A DNA stretch of 64,000 bases from Plantago ovata (GCA_028274465.1 CM051458.1:15701566-15765565); one strand, 5' to 3'. Counted from the stretch's first letter, positions 34,312 to 46,700 are shown. Translations and numbers: made by a program. The notes: a model not told the origin generated them from the letters alone.

Positions 34312-37300
34312 TTGCTCTTGATTGTGCAGACTTCAGCCACGGAGATAAACGATGCAATCTGGCATTTGATAGTGGTTGTGGGAAGCACATGACGGGCAAC
34401 AAGAATAACCTTATAAACTATAGACGGTGGTCTAAAGGTCCAACAATAAGGTTTGCTGGTGGAGGCTCCGGTTCTACAAAAGGCTATGGTGACGTGAAGT
34501 TTGGATGCATAACCATTACTGGAGTTCTTTATGTCAAAAGTCTTAAGTTTAACCTTTTCAGCATGAGTCAGTTTGCTGACAAAGGATACTTCATTAAAAT
34601 CAAAATTGATGAATGTAAACTTATAGATTTCGAGACTAAAAAGGTAATTATGATTGCAAGAAGATCAAGATGCTTGTACACCGTAGATTGGTCTTCAGCA
34701 ATCGTTGAAAAATGCCTTGTCTCAGATCACGATTGCCTTGCTGAAAAAGCATGGTTATGGCATAAACGAACAAGTCATCTAAACTTGAAGACGCTGAATA
34801 AGCTGTCTAAAAAGGCACTTGTAGTTGGATTACCTAAGGTTACTTTTAAGAAGGATGGTGTTTGCAATGCATGTCAGCAAGGAAAGCAAACCAAATCTTC
34901 TTTCAAGAACAAGGCAGTACCGTCAACTACAAAACCTTTACAACTCTTGCACATGGACTTGTTTGAATCTTCTTCAACAAGCTATGCTGGTAAGAAGTAT
35001 GGTCTAGTCGTGGTGGATGACTATTCAAGATTCACTTGGGTAGTATTCATCAAGCACAAATCTGAAAACAAGACTGAAATACCTAACTTGCTGAATAAGC
35101 TTGAAGTCATGAAAAATGACAAGGTAAAAGTCATAAGGACAGACCATGGTACTGAGTTTGTAAACCAGTACATAACTGAATATTGTACCTCAAAAGGTAT
35201 ACAACATCAATTATCCTCAGTAAGAACACCACAGCAAAACGGTGTTGCTGAACGGAAGAATCGTACCCTGAAAGAAGCCGCAAGAACAATGCTTGCTGAC
35301 ACTGAAATAAGTGAAGCTTACTGGGTTGAAGCGATTAATACCGCCTGTTATACTCAAAACAGATGTTTGATTACTAAGGAATACAACAAAACTCCTTATG
35401 AATTGTTTGTTGGAAGACCTCCTAACATCACTCATCTAAGAGTATTTGGTTGCAAGTGTTTCGTTCTTAACAATGGTAGACAATACCTAAGAACATTTCA
35501 ACCAAAGGCAGACGAAGCGATATTTCTCGGCTATTCCTTGCATAGTAAAGCTTATAGAGTTTACAACAAAAAGGCACAAAAGATCGAAGAATCAGTGCAT
35601 TTTGTATTCTATGAAAAGACACAAGGAGTGCCCGCTGAAGAAGAAATATCAGAATGTATGAAAAAGTTAATCATACATGAGCAAAGAACTGAATCTAATG
35701 TTAGGCAAATCAAGTCAATTGAACTAAATGATGATTCTGACAATGACTCTCCTCCCCTAGTCATGACAAGATAAAATATAGTTCACGACAAAGAATTTCC
35801 AGCAAAAGACGCGGTTTCTCCGGAAGTTGCTGAAATTACGCAATCTCCAGTGCCTGCTGATGAGCTACCTCAATCAAGCAGTTGCTGACGAACAAATCTC
35901 AGCAGAGACACAAAATTCCAGTAGTACGGAACAAGTACATACTGAAGAGTCACATGCTGATGAGCAAACATATCCTGATCCAACAAGCAGAAAACCTGTT
36001 AATAAATGGATTAGAGATCATCCCTCTACGGATATGATTGGCGATATTAATAAATGCCAAGTGACTAGATCCAAAGCTACTCATGGACTTGCGAAGAAGC
36101 AACTGTCGTAGAAGTAGAATCATTGTTCTCTTGCTTTGTATTAGAAATTGAACCTAAAACCATAGAAGAAGCTTTAAAGAATTCTGAATGGATAAAGGCA
36201 ATGCAAGAAGAACTGGATCAATTCGAAAGAAACAAAGTCTGGAAACTTGTACCACTTGCTGAAGGCAAGAAAGCTATTGGTACAAAGTGGGTGTTTAGAA
36301 ACAAGCTGAGTGAGTCTGGTGAAGTAACAAGAAATAAAGCACATTTAGTTGCTCAAGGTTACTGTCAGACTGAAGGATTGGACTATGATGAGTCTTATGC
36401 ACCAGTTGCAAGATTGGATGCAATTAGGCTTTTCTTAGCCTTTGCTTCTCGCAATGACTTCATTGTTTACCAAATGGATGTTAAAAGTGCATTCTTGAAT
36501 GGTGAACTTGCTGAAGAAGTCTACCTAGAACAACCCCCGGCTTTGAACTTCCCTCAGAAATCAAGATGGTATACAAACTTCAGAAAGCTGTATATGGTCT
36601 AAAGCAAGCACCAAGAGCATGGTATGATACCTCGGCTAAGTTCTTGCTGGAAAATGGTTTCAAGAAAGGTGAAGTTGACAAAACCTTATTTACCATGAAC
36701 CATGATGGTAAAATACTCTTAGTTCAAATTTATGTGGATGACATAATTTTTGGATCTAAGGACAAGCAACTTTGCGATGATTTTGCCAAACTCATGACAA
36801 ACAAGTTTGAAATGAGTATGATGGGTAAATTGAATTATTTCCTAGGATTGCAAGTCAAGCAACTCAAAGATGGAATATTCATAAATCAAGCAAAGTATGC
36901 GAAAGAAATGCTCATAAAGTTTAGGATCAAAGAGGAAGAGAAACCTGAAAAGATCCCTATGAGTGTTGGTACCAAATTGGGCTATAGAAAAGACAAAAGT
37001 GTTGAAGAACACAAATATAGGAAGCTCATTGGTTCCTTGTTGTATTTAACAGCAAGTAGACCTGACATTCAGTATGTTGTTTGTGTGTGTGCAAGATTCC
37101 AATCTGATCCAAGAGAATCACACTACAAAAAGGCAATTCAAATACTAAATATGTCAAAGGTACAGTCAATGTTGGATTATGGTATCCTAAAGATTCTGGA
37201 CTAGAATTGGTTGGTTATTCTGATGCTGATCATGGAGGATCAACTCTTGATAGAAAAAGTACCTCCGGAACTTGTCAGTTTTTGGGTACTAGATTAATAT

Positions 37301-37680
37301 CATGGTTCAGCAAGAAGCAAACCGTGTGTTGCCAATTCATCACTGAATCTGAATACATTGCAGCTGGTTGTTGCACAGCTCAAATCCTATGGATTCAGCA
37401 ACAATTAAGAGATTATGGTATTTCTGCTGCAAAGAAAACACCAATCTTTTGTGATAATACAAGTGCTATTGCTATCACGCAAAATCCTAAGTTTCACTCT
37501 AGGACTAAGCACATTGATATTAGACACCATTTCATTAGAGATCATGTGGAAAAAGGGAGATATTGAGGTTGTGAAAGTAGGTACTGAGATCAGCTTGCTG
37601 ACATCTTTACCAAGCCCCTACCAGATAATAGGTTCGCAATGCTAAGGTATAACCTTGGATTGATTGAACTACCTCAATAA
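34312..37680 (+). pseudogene. Sirevirus copy B pol: protease, integrase, RT, RNase H
   Basis: The polyprotein copies element RNA and inserts the cDNA. In order: aspartic protease (FDSGCGKHMTG, about 34367); GAG-pre-integrase (WLWHKRTSHLN); integrase zinc site (C-NAC) and catalytic triad (Asp in HMDLFESS, Asp in RTDHGTEF, Glu in AERKNRTLKEA); RT (VYQMDVKSAFLNGE, YVDDIIFGS); and RNase H (GYSDADHGG, ADIFTKPLP). It ends IELPQ-TAA. Protease and integrase are one open frame (to 35774). After that TAA there are small indels near 35860, 36110, 36540, 37145, 37325 and 37560, and a frame break near 37587. Catalytic residues are still visible, so the copy is fairly young but inactive by itself. Confidence 0.9.
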
Positions 37681-37689
37681 AGGATACAC

Positions 37690-37945
37690 TGGCAGAATGC
37701 TGAAACAGGTATTCAGCAAGCCAAAGTATTCTTGTTTCAAAAGCCAAGTCACTAATTTCTTCTAAGAAATGATAAGTCACTACATTTGCTGCTGAACATA
37801 GGCATTCAACAAGTAATTCCTTCAAACACGTGGTATTTGTTTAGGAAACGTGATCACTTGCTGACACAGCACTCAGTAATACGAGAAAAAACCTTAAAGA
37901 TTGCTGAAAACGGGCATTCAGACAATTCAAAGATACTGAAACAGG
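37690..37945 (+). repeat. Hairpin array downstream of pol (copy B), cut by the gap
   Basis: Units GCTGAAACAGGTATTCAGC (37699), a GCTGAACATAGGCATTCAAC unit (37788), TTGCTGACACAGCACTCAG (37859), an ATTGCTGAAAACGGGCATTC unit (37898) and a final partial ACTGAAACAGG. Same order as in copy A. Confidence 0.7.
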
Positions 37946-38045
37946 NNNNNNNNNNNNNNNNNNNNNNNNNNNNNNNNNNNNNNNNNNNNNNNNNNNNNNN
38001 NNNNNNNNNNNNNNNNNNNNNNNNNNNNNNNNNNNNNNNNNNNNN
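37946..38045. other. Assembly gap of 100 N
   Basis: Joins the Sirevirus copy B 3' region (+) to the 3' part of a Tat Gypsy element (-). The copy B env-like gene and 3' LTR, the rest of copy C and the Tat 3' LTR should lie here. Confidence 0.98.
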
Positions 38046-38241
38046 CATGGCCGGTCTGTCCTCGCCGGTCTACACGGGTACAAGGACTCAGGCCACACTG
38101 ATGATCTCCTCTTCGGTAACTAGATCGAGGACACCCTTTGTGTTTACTTGTGTTTTTACTTGTGTTTTTCCTCCGTTTTTCCTGTATCGAATGCCCTTGC
38201 TATTCGCGCTTGCTAACCATTTATCCTCTTCGATCTTGCAG

Positions 38242-39636
38242 AGTACTGGTTCGTTGGATCATGTCGAAGACCTTGGAAGCCAAGGAGGAGCAAAGGCGCA
38301 AACAGCGCTTGGCTGGTAAGACCACGAAGATCCTCGGGTCCCTGGACATTAGCCATCCAGAAACGCCGCGGAGCATCGAGACGCTCTGGCTAAGGAGGGG
38401 CTCGCGACAATCGAGGACCCCTTGGAGGCCGTTAAGAGAAAGGCCGCGGAGGATGCGGGCCGCTGCAAAGAGACGGGGAGGCCGAGGCGATCAAGGTAAC
38501 CCGGAAAAGCGTCCTAAGGACCGGGCTCCTCCTGCAAAACGAGCCGGCGCGAAGAGGCAGTTGAACTTGGGGCGAGCGAGCCACCTGCTCGCAAGAAGGG
38601 ACGGCCGCTCTGGATGTCGACCGCGAGGCGAAATAAAGCGGTTCGTTCAGATGTCCGAGCTGGACCGCGCTCATGAATTGAGCCTCTGCGCTCTTCAGGT
38701 AAATCTTATACGAAATTTTCACAAGTATAATTTGTTTCCTTCTCGCTTTTGCAAAATCTGACTTCTTCAACTGTTGCAGCTCGAGAGCATATCAAGGAGG
38801 CGTACGCTAATGTTGCGGCTGATCGCTCCGATATAGGCCAAGTGATCGAGGAGCTGGAGAAGACGGTGGCGGGCAGAAAAGGCAAAGGCCCAGGTGGCGA
38901 ACGAGGAGGTGCGCAAGTCCCATGAGAAAGTGGACCAGCTCGAGGGAATTGGCCAGGGAGAAGCAGAGAGCCCTGAGTTACAAAGGCGGGGTACTCCACT
39001 CTGTCGCAATGTATGCAAAAATTTAAGGACAGTGTGCTATCCTTCCTTGTCGGTAGCCGGCTCGAGACAGCCCGGGATTTCATGGAGTCCGCCACTTACA
39101 AGCTGGCTACCCAGGACATCAGGGATACCGCTCGCGAGGAGGGTTTCTTCTCCTGCATCGGGCAGCTGAAAAGGGTGAAGCTCCTTCCCGAGGATTTCGA
39201 TGTGGATGCTCGAGACGATATGCATGCCGGGAGGCGCGATGACATGACCCGGTATCCCGATGAGATCCTAGCGATGAGATGCATCACGCATGCGAATTCG
39301 GGGAGCTGTTACGGATCCGGATGTGCCTTACCCGAGTAAGCCTTCCTATCTTCCGCGCTGGGTCCCCGAGTGTATCCGGGCCGGTCTCCTTCTTCCGTTC
39401 GAGAAGGCTCCTCTCCGAACGCGAATTGGATTCAACTCAATAAGCCGGTGATGGGGCGCGAGAGGGAGGGCTTTGTGGAGCCGGAGCTGACCGCCCATGC
39501 TGGTGCTATAAGGGAGGCGCGCGAGAAGGGTGGCGACGCGAACTTGCACAACCCGAACAGCCCTACTCGAGCTGGTGCCTCTACGAGCAGCGTCCCTGCC
39601 AACCAGAGCGAGTTCTCTGCGAGCCGGACCCGTTAA
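38242..39636 (+). pseudogene. Antisense extra ORF of the Tat element
   Basis: It lies opposite to gag-pol, downstream of the integrase, where some Tat elements carry an antisense ORF of unknown role. An exon starts after a TCTTGCAG acceptor. ATG at 38261 begins MSKTLEAKEEQRRKQRLAGK. A GT-AG intron (38699-38779, 81 bp) follows HELSLCALQ. The second part has coiled-coil-like sequence (EELEKTVAG) and RDDMTRYPDEILA-type wording, ending SASRTR-TAA. Multiple frameshifts (near 38385, 38480, 38555 and 38870) break it. GC content is higher than in the Copia neighbours. 39640-39840 looks like its 3' UTR. The family is unnamed; the label rests on position, orientation and a gene-like exon structure. Confidence 0.6.
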
Positions 39637-40322
39637 ATAAGGCCGAGTATGCTCGGTTAGCATTTGTACTTGTAATTTTTCCAAGTTTTTCCCGAACAAT
39701 TTCCTGCTTTCTTAACTTGCTATTCGGCCCCTTGTGGCGTACTTCATAATTTGTCATTCGGCCCTTTGCGGCGTACTCGATCCATGTTGTATTGTAACAT
39801 AATGTATGTTTTCTTGTCTTATATCAATGCAATTTGCTCCTCGATTTATTTTCTATACTTAGCATTTTTTCTACTTGCTTCGTAGTTATGACGTATAACT
39901 CGAATAGAGTAGTTAAATACAAGTAAGTGTGGATCGAATAGCCACGCTGCTCGAGACATAAAATAGCAAGATACTCTTTGCTAACACCTTGGTTGATATT
40001 GTTCGAACTTGTGATATAGTTGCAGCGCTCCTCGATTTCCTTTAATAATCAAGAGAAAATCTAAGTGTTGGGCGAAATCGATTTTAGTTCTCCTCGATCT
40101 CCTTCCGCTCGAGTAGGTTTTCATAATTGAATAGCAGCATAACAGTTCTAAAATTGAACAAGTTTTGGGACGTAGACATTGCATTGATTTGTCGGAAATA
40201 CAATTACAATGGGGGCTCCTCGGCCAGCTTGCTTACAATGGTTTTTTAACAAAAGCAAGGGGTGCCTCTCACTTGGACCAGTGAGGAATCCTCCTCGATC
40301 AGTGGACCTTCCACATAAGTTT

Positions 40323-41473
40323 TCAAAAGCTTTTTCTCTTGGCAACTTCAAGCGTAGAATCTCTGGAGGTTAGAAGTATTCCAAGGATTTTCAATACCCT
40401 TCCCTCCATGTCTTGAAGACGATAACTTCCGTTGGACCTTGCTTCAATTATCTTGTAGGGGCCTTCCCAATTGGGTTGCATCTTCCCAACTTTGCCCAAG
40501 ATGTCTGCTCTTCGGAGTACTAGGTCTCCAACTTGGAAGTCTCTTTCTCTTACGCCTTTGTTGTAGGTCTTCGCGATAAGTGCTTGATATCTGAGGATAT
40601 TGGCCAAGGCGTGGTCCTCGCTTCACTGATTGTTTCCAGATCGAAGAGTCTCTCTGTATGATTGTCCTCGGGTTGATACCCTTGGATTCTGAGGGTTTCC
40701 ACCGCCACTTCTGCTGGTATGACTGCCTCGGACCCATAAACTAGCGAGAAGGGAGTCTCTCTTGTAGCTGTCTTTGAAGTAGTGCGGTATGCCCACACCA
40801 CTCCATCAAGCTCGTCGACCCAGTCCCTGTTGGTAGCGAACCTCTTCTGCAAGTTGTTGACAAGGATTTTGTTGACGGCTTCTGTTTGCCCATTGGATTG
40901 AGGATGTCCTACAGAGGTATACCTCCTCTCAGTCTTCATTTCCTTGCACCATTCATTGAATCTTTGGCCGCAAAATTGAGCACCATTATCCGAGATGAGG
41001 ACCCTCGGCAAGCCAAATCGACACACGATGTTCCTCCACACGAAGTTCATCACTCTCTGTTCAGTGATGGTAGATACTGCCTCAACTTCCGCCCACTTGC
41101 TAAAGTATTCAACCGCAACAATGATGAACTTCTTTTGACCCGTGCCTCTTGGAAAGGGACCGACTATGTCGATGCCCCATATGTCGAAAGGGCAAGTGAT
41201 GGCGATGGGCATGAGAGGTTTCGCCGGGACGTTGATCAAATTGGCATGCAATTGACACTCCTCGCACTTTCTCACAAATTGGGCAGCGTCTTCGCGAACG
41301 GTGGGCCAGTAGTATCCTTGTCGAATGACTTTTTGCGCGAGGGTTCTTCCTCCGGCATGGTCGCCGCAACTTCCTCGATGCATCTCTCCGAGAAGTTTCT
41401 GAACTTCATGCTCGGCCACGCATCTCAAGTAGACTCCCTCGAAAGATCTTTTGTACAAGTATTCTCCTTGCAT
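40323..41473 (-). pseudogene. Tat element integrase
   Basis: The H2C2 zinc-binding motif (HRGSCGDH ... CEECQ) precedes the DDE core: Asp in WGIDIVGPF, Asp in LISDNGAQF and Glu in NGQTEAVNK. A frameshift near 40590 separates the core from the C-terminal domain (FQVGDLVLRR, MQPNWEGPYKI), which matches the GPY/F-like module. A stop or frame change also separates it from the RT-RNase H frame at 41520. Both parts are otherwise well preserved. Confidence 0.9.
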
Positions 41474-41519
41474 GATGTATCGAGGAGCTTTTCCTTTGAT
41501 TCTCCTTGCTTCAGCCTTG

Positions 41520-43682
41520 TCACGAGGAAGGCTTCCACTTTTTGAGATATGTTGTTATCTCTTGCATCCAATTCGGTTGATCATCAATTGCCAAGACGTT
41601 TGGCTTTGATGACCACAAGGATGATGCGTTGATTCTCATGAGTATCACGTTCCGGGTATCAACTCCTCCGGATGCTGAAGCATACTTTGATAGGGCATCT
41701 GCCCTTTGATTGAGATCTCTTGAGAACTTTTCAATCTCACAGCTTTCAAACTTTTGAATTTCTTCCGTGATAGCACTTTTGTACTCAGCTAGTGAGTCTT
41801 TCTTGGTTCTGAATTTCCCCGAGATTTGCTTCTCGGCCAGTTGAGAATCGGTGAAGAGATGTAGCTTCTTCACTTCCAATGACTTTGCCATACGTAGAGC
41901 GATGAGGATGGCTTCGTATTCTGCTTCATTGTTGGAGACCGGGAAACTAAGAGTAACGGCGTACTCTAATTCAGCCCCTCCGGGACTCTTGAAGTATATT
42001 CCTATCCCGCCATTTTTACCTGATGAGGATCCATCAACATGAAGAATCCAGACGTCTCCGTGGTCGACTAGCTCTTTGGGTTTTGGAGAGACGGTCTCCG
42101 CACCCTTTGGCTCATCGGTTTTCTCTGTCAGGAACACTTCATGCCTTTTCCTTTTGGTTTGGGACATCGCCTTAAGCTCTTTTAAAGCATCCTCCAGAGC
42201 TTGCATTGGGTTGTTTTGATGGGGATGCTCTTCGACCATCATCATAGCACTCTTTGTTGCTGAAGAGTTTTCCTCTGAAGTTCCTTTTGAGGGATACTCC
42301 ACGAGGAAGTCGGCTATGACTTGTGCTTTCTTGGCTACGGGTGCTTGGTAGTCGATGTCGTACTCGCTTAGCTCAATCGCCCACCTTGCCATTCTTCCCG
42401 AATTTTCGGGCTTTCCGAGGACTTGCTTGAGAGGTTGCTTTGTCAAAACAACAACCTTGTGAGCCCCAAAGTAGGGTTTTAGCCTCCTTGTCGTATAAAC
42501 GAGGGCAAAGGAAAGCCTCTCGATATCCATGTCCCGCGTTTCAGCCCCGGCAAGTACTTTGCTCAAGTAGTAGATGGGCAAGTGGTCGTTCCCTTGGATT
42601 CGCACCAAAACCGAGCTGATAGCTTCCCCGGTTGCTGCTAAGTACAGATAGAGTACTTCTCCGTCCACGGGCTTTGACAATAGAGGAGGAGCGAGTAGGT
42701 ATTCTTTCAGCTTCTCGAAGGCTTCCTCGCACTCCTTTGTCCACTCGAAGTGGCTGCTCTTTCTCAATACCTTGAAAAAAGGTAGATTTTTCTCGGCCGA
42801 CCTTGAGATGAACCTACTCAATGCAATCGATTTTCCGACCAATTGTTGCACCTCATTGATGGACTGAGGTTGGGGAAGGTCGAGGATGGCCTTTATCTTT
42901 TCGGGGTTTGCTTCTATTCCTCTCTCTGTCACCATGTAACCGAGGAACTTCCCCCCTTTGACTCCAAAGGTACACTTCGCCGGGTTGAGCTTCATGCCAT
43001 ACTTTCTCAAGATTGAGAAGCACTTTGCCAGGTAACCTACGTGTTGCTCCTCGGTCTTGCTCTTGACGAGCATGTCATCGACATATACTTCCATTGTTTT
43101 ACCTAGCTCTTCCTTGAACATCTTGTTGACCAGCCTTTGGTAGGTCGCTCCGGCGTTCTTAAGGCCAAATGGCATCACGTTGAAGCAATACACATTGCCG
43201 TTAGCGAAGAAGGCGGTTTTAGGCACGTCATCTTTGGCCATTTTGACCTGGTAGAAGCCCTGGTATGCATCCATGAAACTCAGGAGGGCGCATCCAGCGG
43301 TGGAATCGACAAGCTGGTCGATCCGTGGGAGAGGGTATGGATCCTTCGGGCAAAACTTGTTGAGCCTTGTGAAATTGTTGCACATTCGCCATTTCCCCGG
43401 ACCCTTCTCCACGAGGACTACATTGCATACCCAGTCTGAGTACCTCACTTCTTTGATGTGGCCAGCTTTAAGAAGCCTTTGTACTTCCGCTTCTATGATA
43501 GCGTTATCTTCCGCGCTAAAGTCTCTTTGCTTTTCTCTGATGTGGGTGATCGATGGGTCTACGTTCAGACGGTGAACAGCGACACGTGGGTCGATCCCCT
43601 TCAGGTCCTCGGTGCTCCACGCGAAGATATCGTTGTTATCTTTCAAACATTGGATGAGTTTCATCCTAACTTCAGTGGCCAT
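41520..43682 (-). CDS. Tat element reverse transcriptase with dual RNase H
   Basis: A 720-residue open frame. RT motifs: WRMCNNFTRLN, LLSFMDAYQGF (first Asp), MPFGLKNAGATYQ and the catalytic YVDDMLVKS. The retroviral-type RNase H that follows is degenerate (LYLYLAATGEAISSVLV lacks the usual Asp). A second, archaeal-type RNase H is well formed (HVDGSSSGKNGGIG, NNEAEYEAL-like NNEAEYEAILIAL, LFTDSQL, NQRADALSK). The dual RNase H is a known hallmark of Tat elements. The frame is intact from 43682 to the stop at 41520, though the flanking gag and integrase are frame-shifted. The upstream linker continues to about 43740. Confidence 0.9.
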   Translation of the reverse strand: MATEVRMKLIQCLKDNNDIFAWSTEDLKGIDPRVAVHRLNVDPSITHIREKQRDFSAEDNAIIEAEVQRLLKAGHIKEVRYSDWVCNVVLVEKGPGKWRMCNNFTRLNKFCPKDPYPLPRIDQLVDSTAGCALLSFMDAYQGFYQVKMAKDDVPKTAFFANGNVYCFNVMPFGLKNAGATYQRLVNKMFKEELGKTMEVYVDDMLVKSKTEEQHVGYLAKCFSILRKYGMKLNPAKCTFGVKGGKFLGYMVTERGIEANPEKIKAILDLPQPQSINEVQQLVGKSIALSRFISRSAEKNLPFFKVLRKSSHFEWTKECEEAFEKLKEYLLAPPLLSKPVDGEVLYLYLAATGEAISSVLVRIQGNDHLPIYYLSKVLAGAETRDMDIERLSFALVYTTRRLKPYFGAHKVVVLTKQPLKQVLGKPENSGRMARWAIELSEYDIDYQAPVAKKAQVIADFLVEYPSKGTSEENSSATKSAMMMVEEHPHQNNPMQALEDALKELKAMSQTKRKRHEVFLTEKTDEPKGAETVSPKPKELVDHGDVWILHVDGSSSGKNGGIGIYFKSPGGAELEYAVTLSFPVSNNEAEYEAILIALRMAKSLEVKKLHLFTDSQLAEKQISGKFRTKKDSLAEYKSAITEEIQKFESCEIEKFSRDLNQRADALSKYASASGGVDTRNVILMRINASSLWSSKPNVLAIDDQPNWMQEITTYLKKWKPSS

Positions 43683-43738
43683 TTCTGTGCCAATTTTTGT
43701 GACCTTGTCGGCACTTCCTTCGACAATTTGGATTTCTT

Positions 43739-46700
43739 CTAGGGCTTCTCTTCCTTCAATTTTGTTTTCCTCAAAAAACTTCTTCTTTTGGAAGAGGGTG
43801 GGACTGGTGGAATTACTTGATACTCCTCGAGCTCCTTAACAGCTCCTACTAGAGTATCTTCGTCTTTCTTCATGGTTGCTTTTCTTCGCCTAAGTGACGG
43901 ACTTGGCTTTTTCGATTTTCTCTTCACTCGCCGAACCGTGTAGAAACGATAAGGCGCATTGTGGACAAGGGGAGTCTCCTCGGATGGCTGCCCGAGGTCG
44001 GGTTCCCCTATGGCAACTCTCGAAGTAAACTTGGCTGACAAGGTGTAGCATTCCCATGCTTCTCGTATGTCTCCTACTTCTTGTCCGATTCCCAAAGGAG
44101 TGGGGAATTTTAGCTTGTTGTGGACCGTGGACACTACGGCTCAGAATTGAGAGAGAGCGGGTCGGCCCATGACTGCGAAATAATCAAATGGCATATCGAC
44201 GACCACAAAAGGAACTTGTTGGGTTACCCTTCTAGGAGCGCTACCCATTGACACTGTGAGGTTGATCATTCCGAGCGGCATGACAGGTTGTCCTCCGAAT
44301 CCTACCAATGCGCTCCTCACTTCTCTGAGCCCTTCTCTTGGGTTCATGTGCATCCTTTTCAAGGTTCCGGTGAAGATCAAGTTTGCCGAGCATCCAGTAT
44401 CGACGAGGATTCTACCCAACTTGTAGGATTGAACATCCAAGGATACTACAAGTGGGACGCAAGGATCATAGATGTTGCCTCCTCCGGCATGCTTCAGAGG
44501 TATCTCGCTATCATCGAAAGAGATAACGTTGGTTCCCGGTCGCGCGACTTGAGCATACTTTACATCTCGGACCCTGAGGTTGTCCGCCGTAATTTCCCTT
44601 TGATTGCGAGTGTCGCCGCCGGCGGGCCCTCCCGCAATTGTGAGAGTGCGGATGCTTCCATTTACAGGGCGGTTCTCATAATTGTTGTAATTATGGATGT
44701 CGTCGTCCTGAGGGTTTCCTGGGTAGGGGTGCTCACTCCCGTCTCGAGGAGGTGGGGGAAGTAGTGCCAGGGGTTCCTCCTTCCGGATGTAGTTAACCAG
44801 TTGACCGTTACGTATCATCCTCTCAATTTCGTTCTTGAGCTCGACACACTCGTCTGAGGTGTGCCCTTTCCCCTTGTGAAACTTGCAAAATTTTTCCGAG
44901 TTCTTGTTCCTTTGGTTTTCCTTAATCGGGGGTGGCCATGAGACGTCTAGCTTCCTCGAGACTATATAGTTCAAGATGTCGGATCTTGGCCTATTCAAGT
45001 CTGTGTAGTTGCTATATCGTCTTGGAGGTGACCTTCTGGGAGGAGACCTTCTGTCTCTGAAATCATTTCTTGAGTTGCCCTCCTTGATCAACCCAAACTT
45101 TTGCTCTTTCCTCTGCTTCCCGGGATTTTGTGGGCGAGGAGGGTACTCTTTCTCTTTTTCTTTTTCTTTCCCTTTTTCCTTGGGAGGATTGGTTCTTACT
45201 GTGACCGTTCTTCGGAATTCCTCGGCTTCGAGGAAGTCCTTGCAAACTTTGGCAAGTTGTGCTTCATTCTCTACACACGATGCTGAGAGTACATCTTGGA
45301 ATCTGATGTTGGTAGTGTTACCATACAAGTATTCCTTCCTCTCATTGATTGAGTGATCTTCGACTTGGAGGGCTGCTTCATGAAAGCGGTTGATGAAGTC
45401 CCTCAAGTCTTCGTTGTTTCTCTGGACAATTTCGGCCAAGTATCTCACCCGTCTCTTGGCGTTCATCACTTTCTCGAAACGCTTAGAAAACTCCTTACAG
45501 AGATCTCTATATGATTTGATAGATCGGTGAGGGAGGCGCGACCACCATTTCATGGCTTCTCCTGGAAAGGTTAGCCGGGAAAAGGAGTGCCTTAGTCCTT
45601 GAGTCATGACCGTAGGCATCCATTTTAGTGCCAAATCTTACCAAGTAGTCCTTCGGACAACTTGTTCCATCATAGCTTTCGAAGGTGGGAAAGCCTCTTT
45701 CAATTTTGGCTTGGTGGTTCCGGATCTCATCGCACAAAGGGCTCGGATCTTGGTCTTGCTCTCTCTCTTGGACAGTTCCTCGAAGAGTTTCTATCTGAGC
45801 GTCAAGTGCGGATTTCCTCGCGTTGAGTTCCTCCAGAGTGAGCCTCCTCCCCGTGATCGGATCGACCAGAGGGGTTACCTCAGCTACTGTTCTCAACGCT
45901 TGATTCTCTTCCACTGCTTCTTGTTGGTTTTGAGGAGTTACCTGGTTGGGGGTAACTTGATTGGGGAGAGCGGGTGGTGTAGCGACCACCTGAGCTCTAT
46001 TTTCTTGTTGCGCCACATTTTGCAATGATGCCCGTATTCTTCTATCAATCAGGTCTCTCAAATCATCCGGGGCACCTTGTGGTCCTAACCTCGATTGGAT
46101 TCTTGATGGTCCAAGTCGAGATTGGATCGGCCTGGTGTTGGCTCTCGAATGTGCTTCGTCTTGTGCAACAGGTGCTCTTCCTTGGGATTGGCGAGGAGCG
46201 ACCAAGGTGGCCCGAGGTTGCTCCTGCACCGGTGCTTGTAGTTCTCCTGGAGCTTGTATATCGGTATTAACCCTAATAGCCTCATTACCTCCGACATATC
46301 CTTGTAAAGTAAGAAGGAATAGACCGTATTGAGCTTCGCCCATCCCGAAATCTGATGGTCGGACGACACGTCCATCAGGAAGGGTGAAGGTCAATGCGGC
46401 CGGTTGAGGAGGATTCACTGCCACGGGAGGTTGGTTAATTGCTACCGGATGAGGCTGCCCTCTAGACTCGGCGTTGTTCGCGACTCTCAAAGCTCCATAG
46501 GCATTTCCTACCGGGACTCCTTGCGGGTTATTTTCCCCGGATGTCTCATTTTGGGAGTGAGTGACATTAGTAAATGCCCCCTCCGTGTAATCCCGGTTCC
46601 TTGCAACATTGTTATTTCTTGGCTCCCTCGGAACACCCTCCGTTCCTCCTACGCGACCGTTATTAGAGGGACGCCCTCTAGGTCGAGGAGGATTTGCGGG

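Noticed and set aside
40886..41545. 219-codon plus-strand frame
   Set aside because: Antisense shadow of the Tat integrase, whose DDE and zinc motifs are clear on the minus strand.
44288..46375. Long plus-strand frames opposite Tat gag and shadow minus-strand frames
   Set aside because: Shadows of the gag-protease frames, which carry the recognised motifs.
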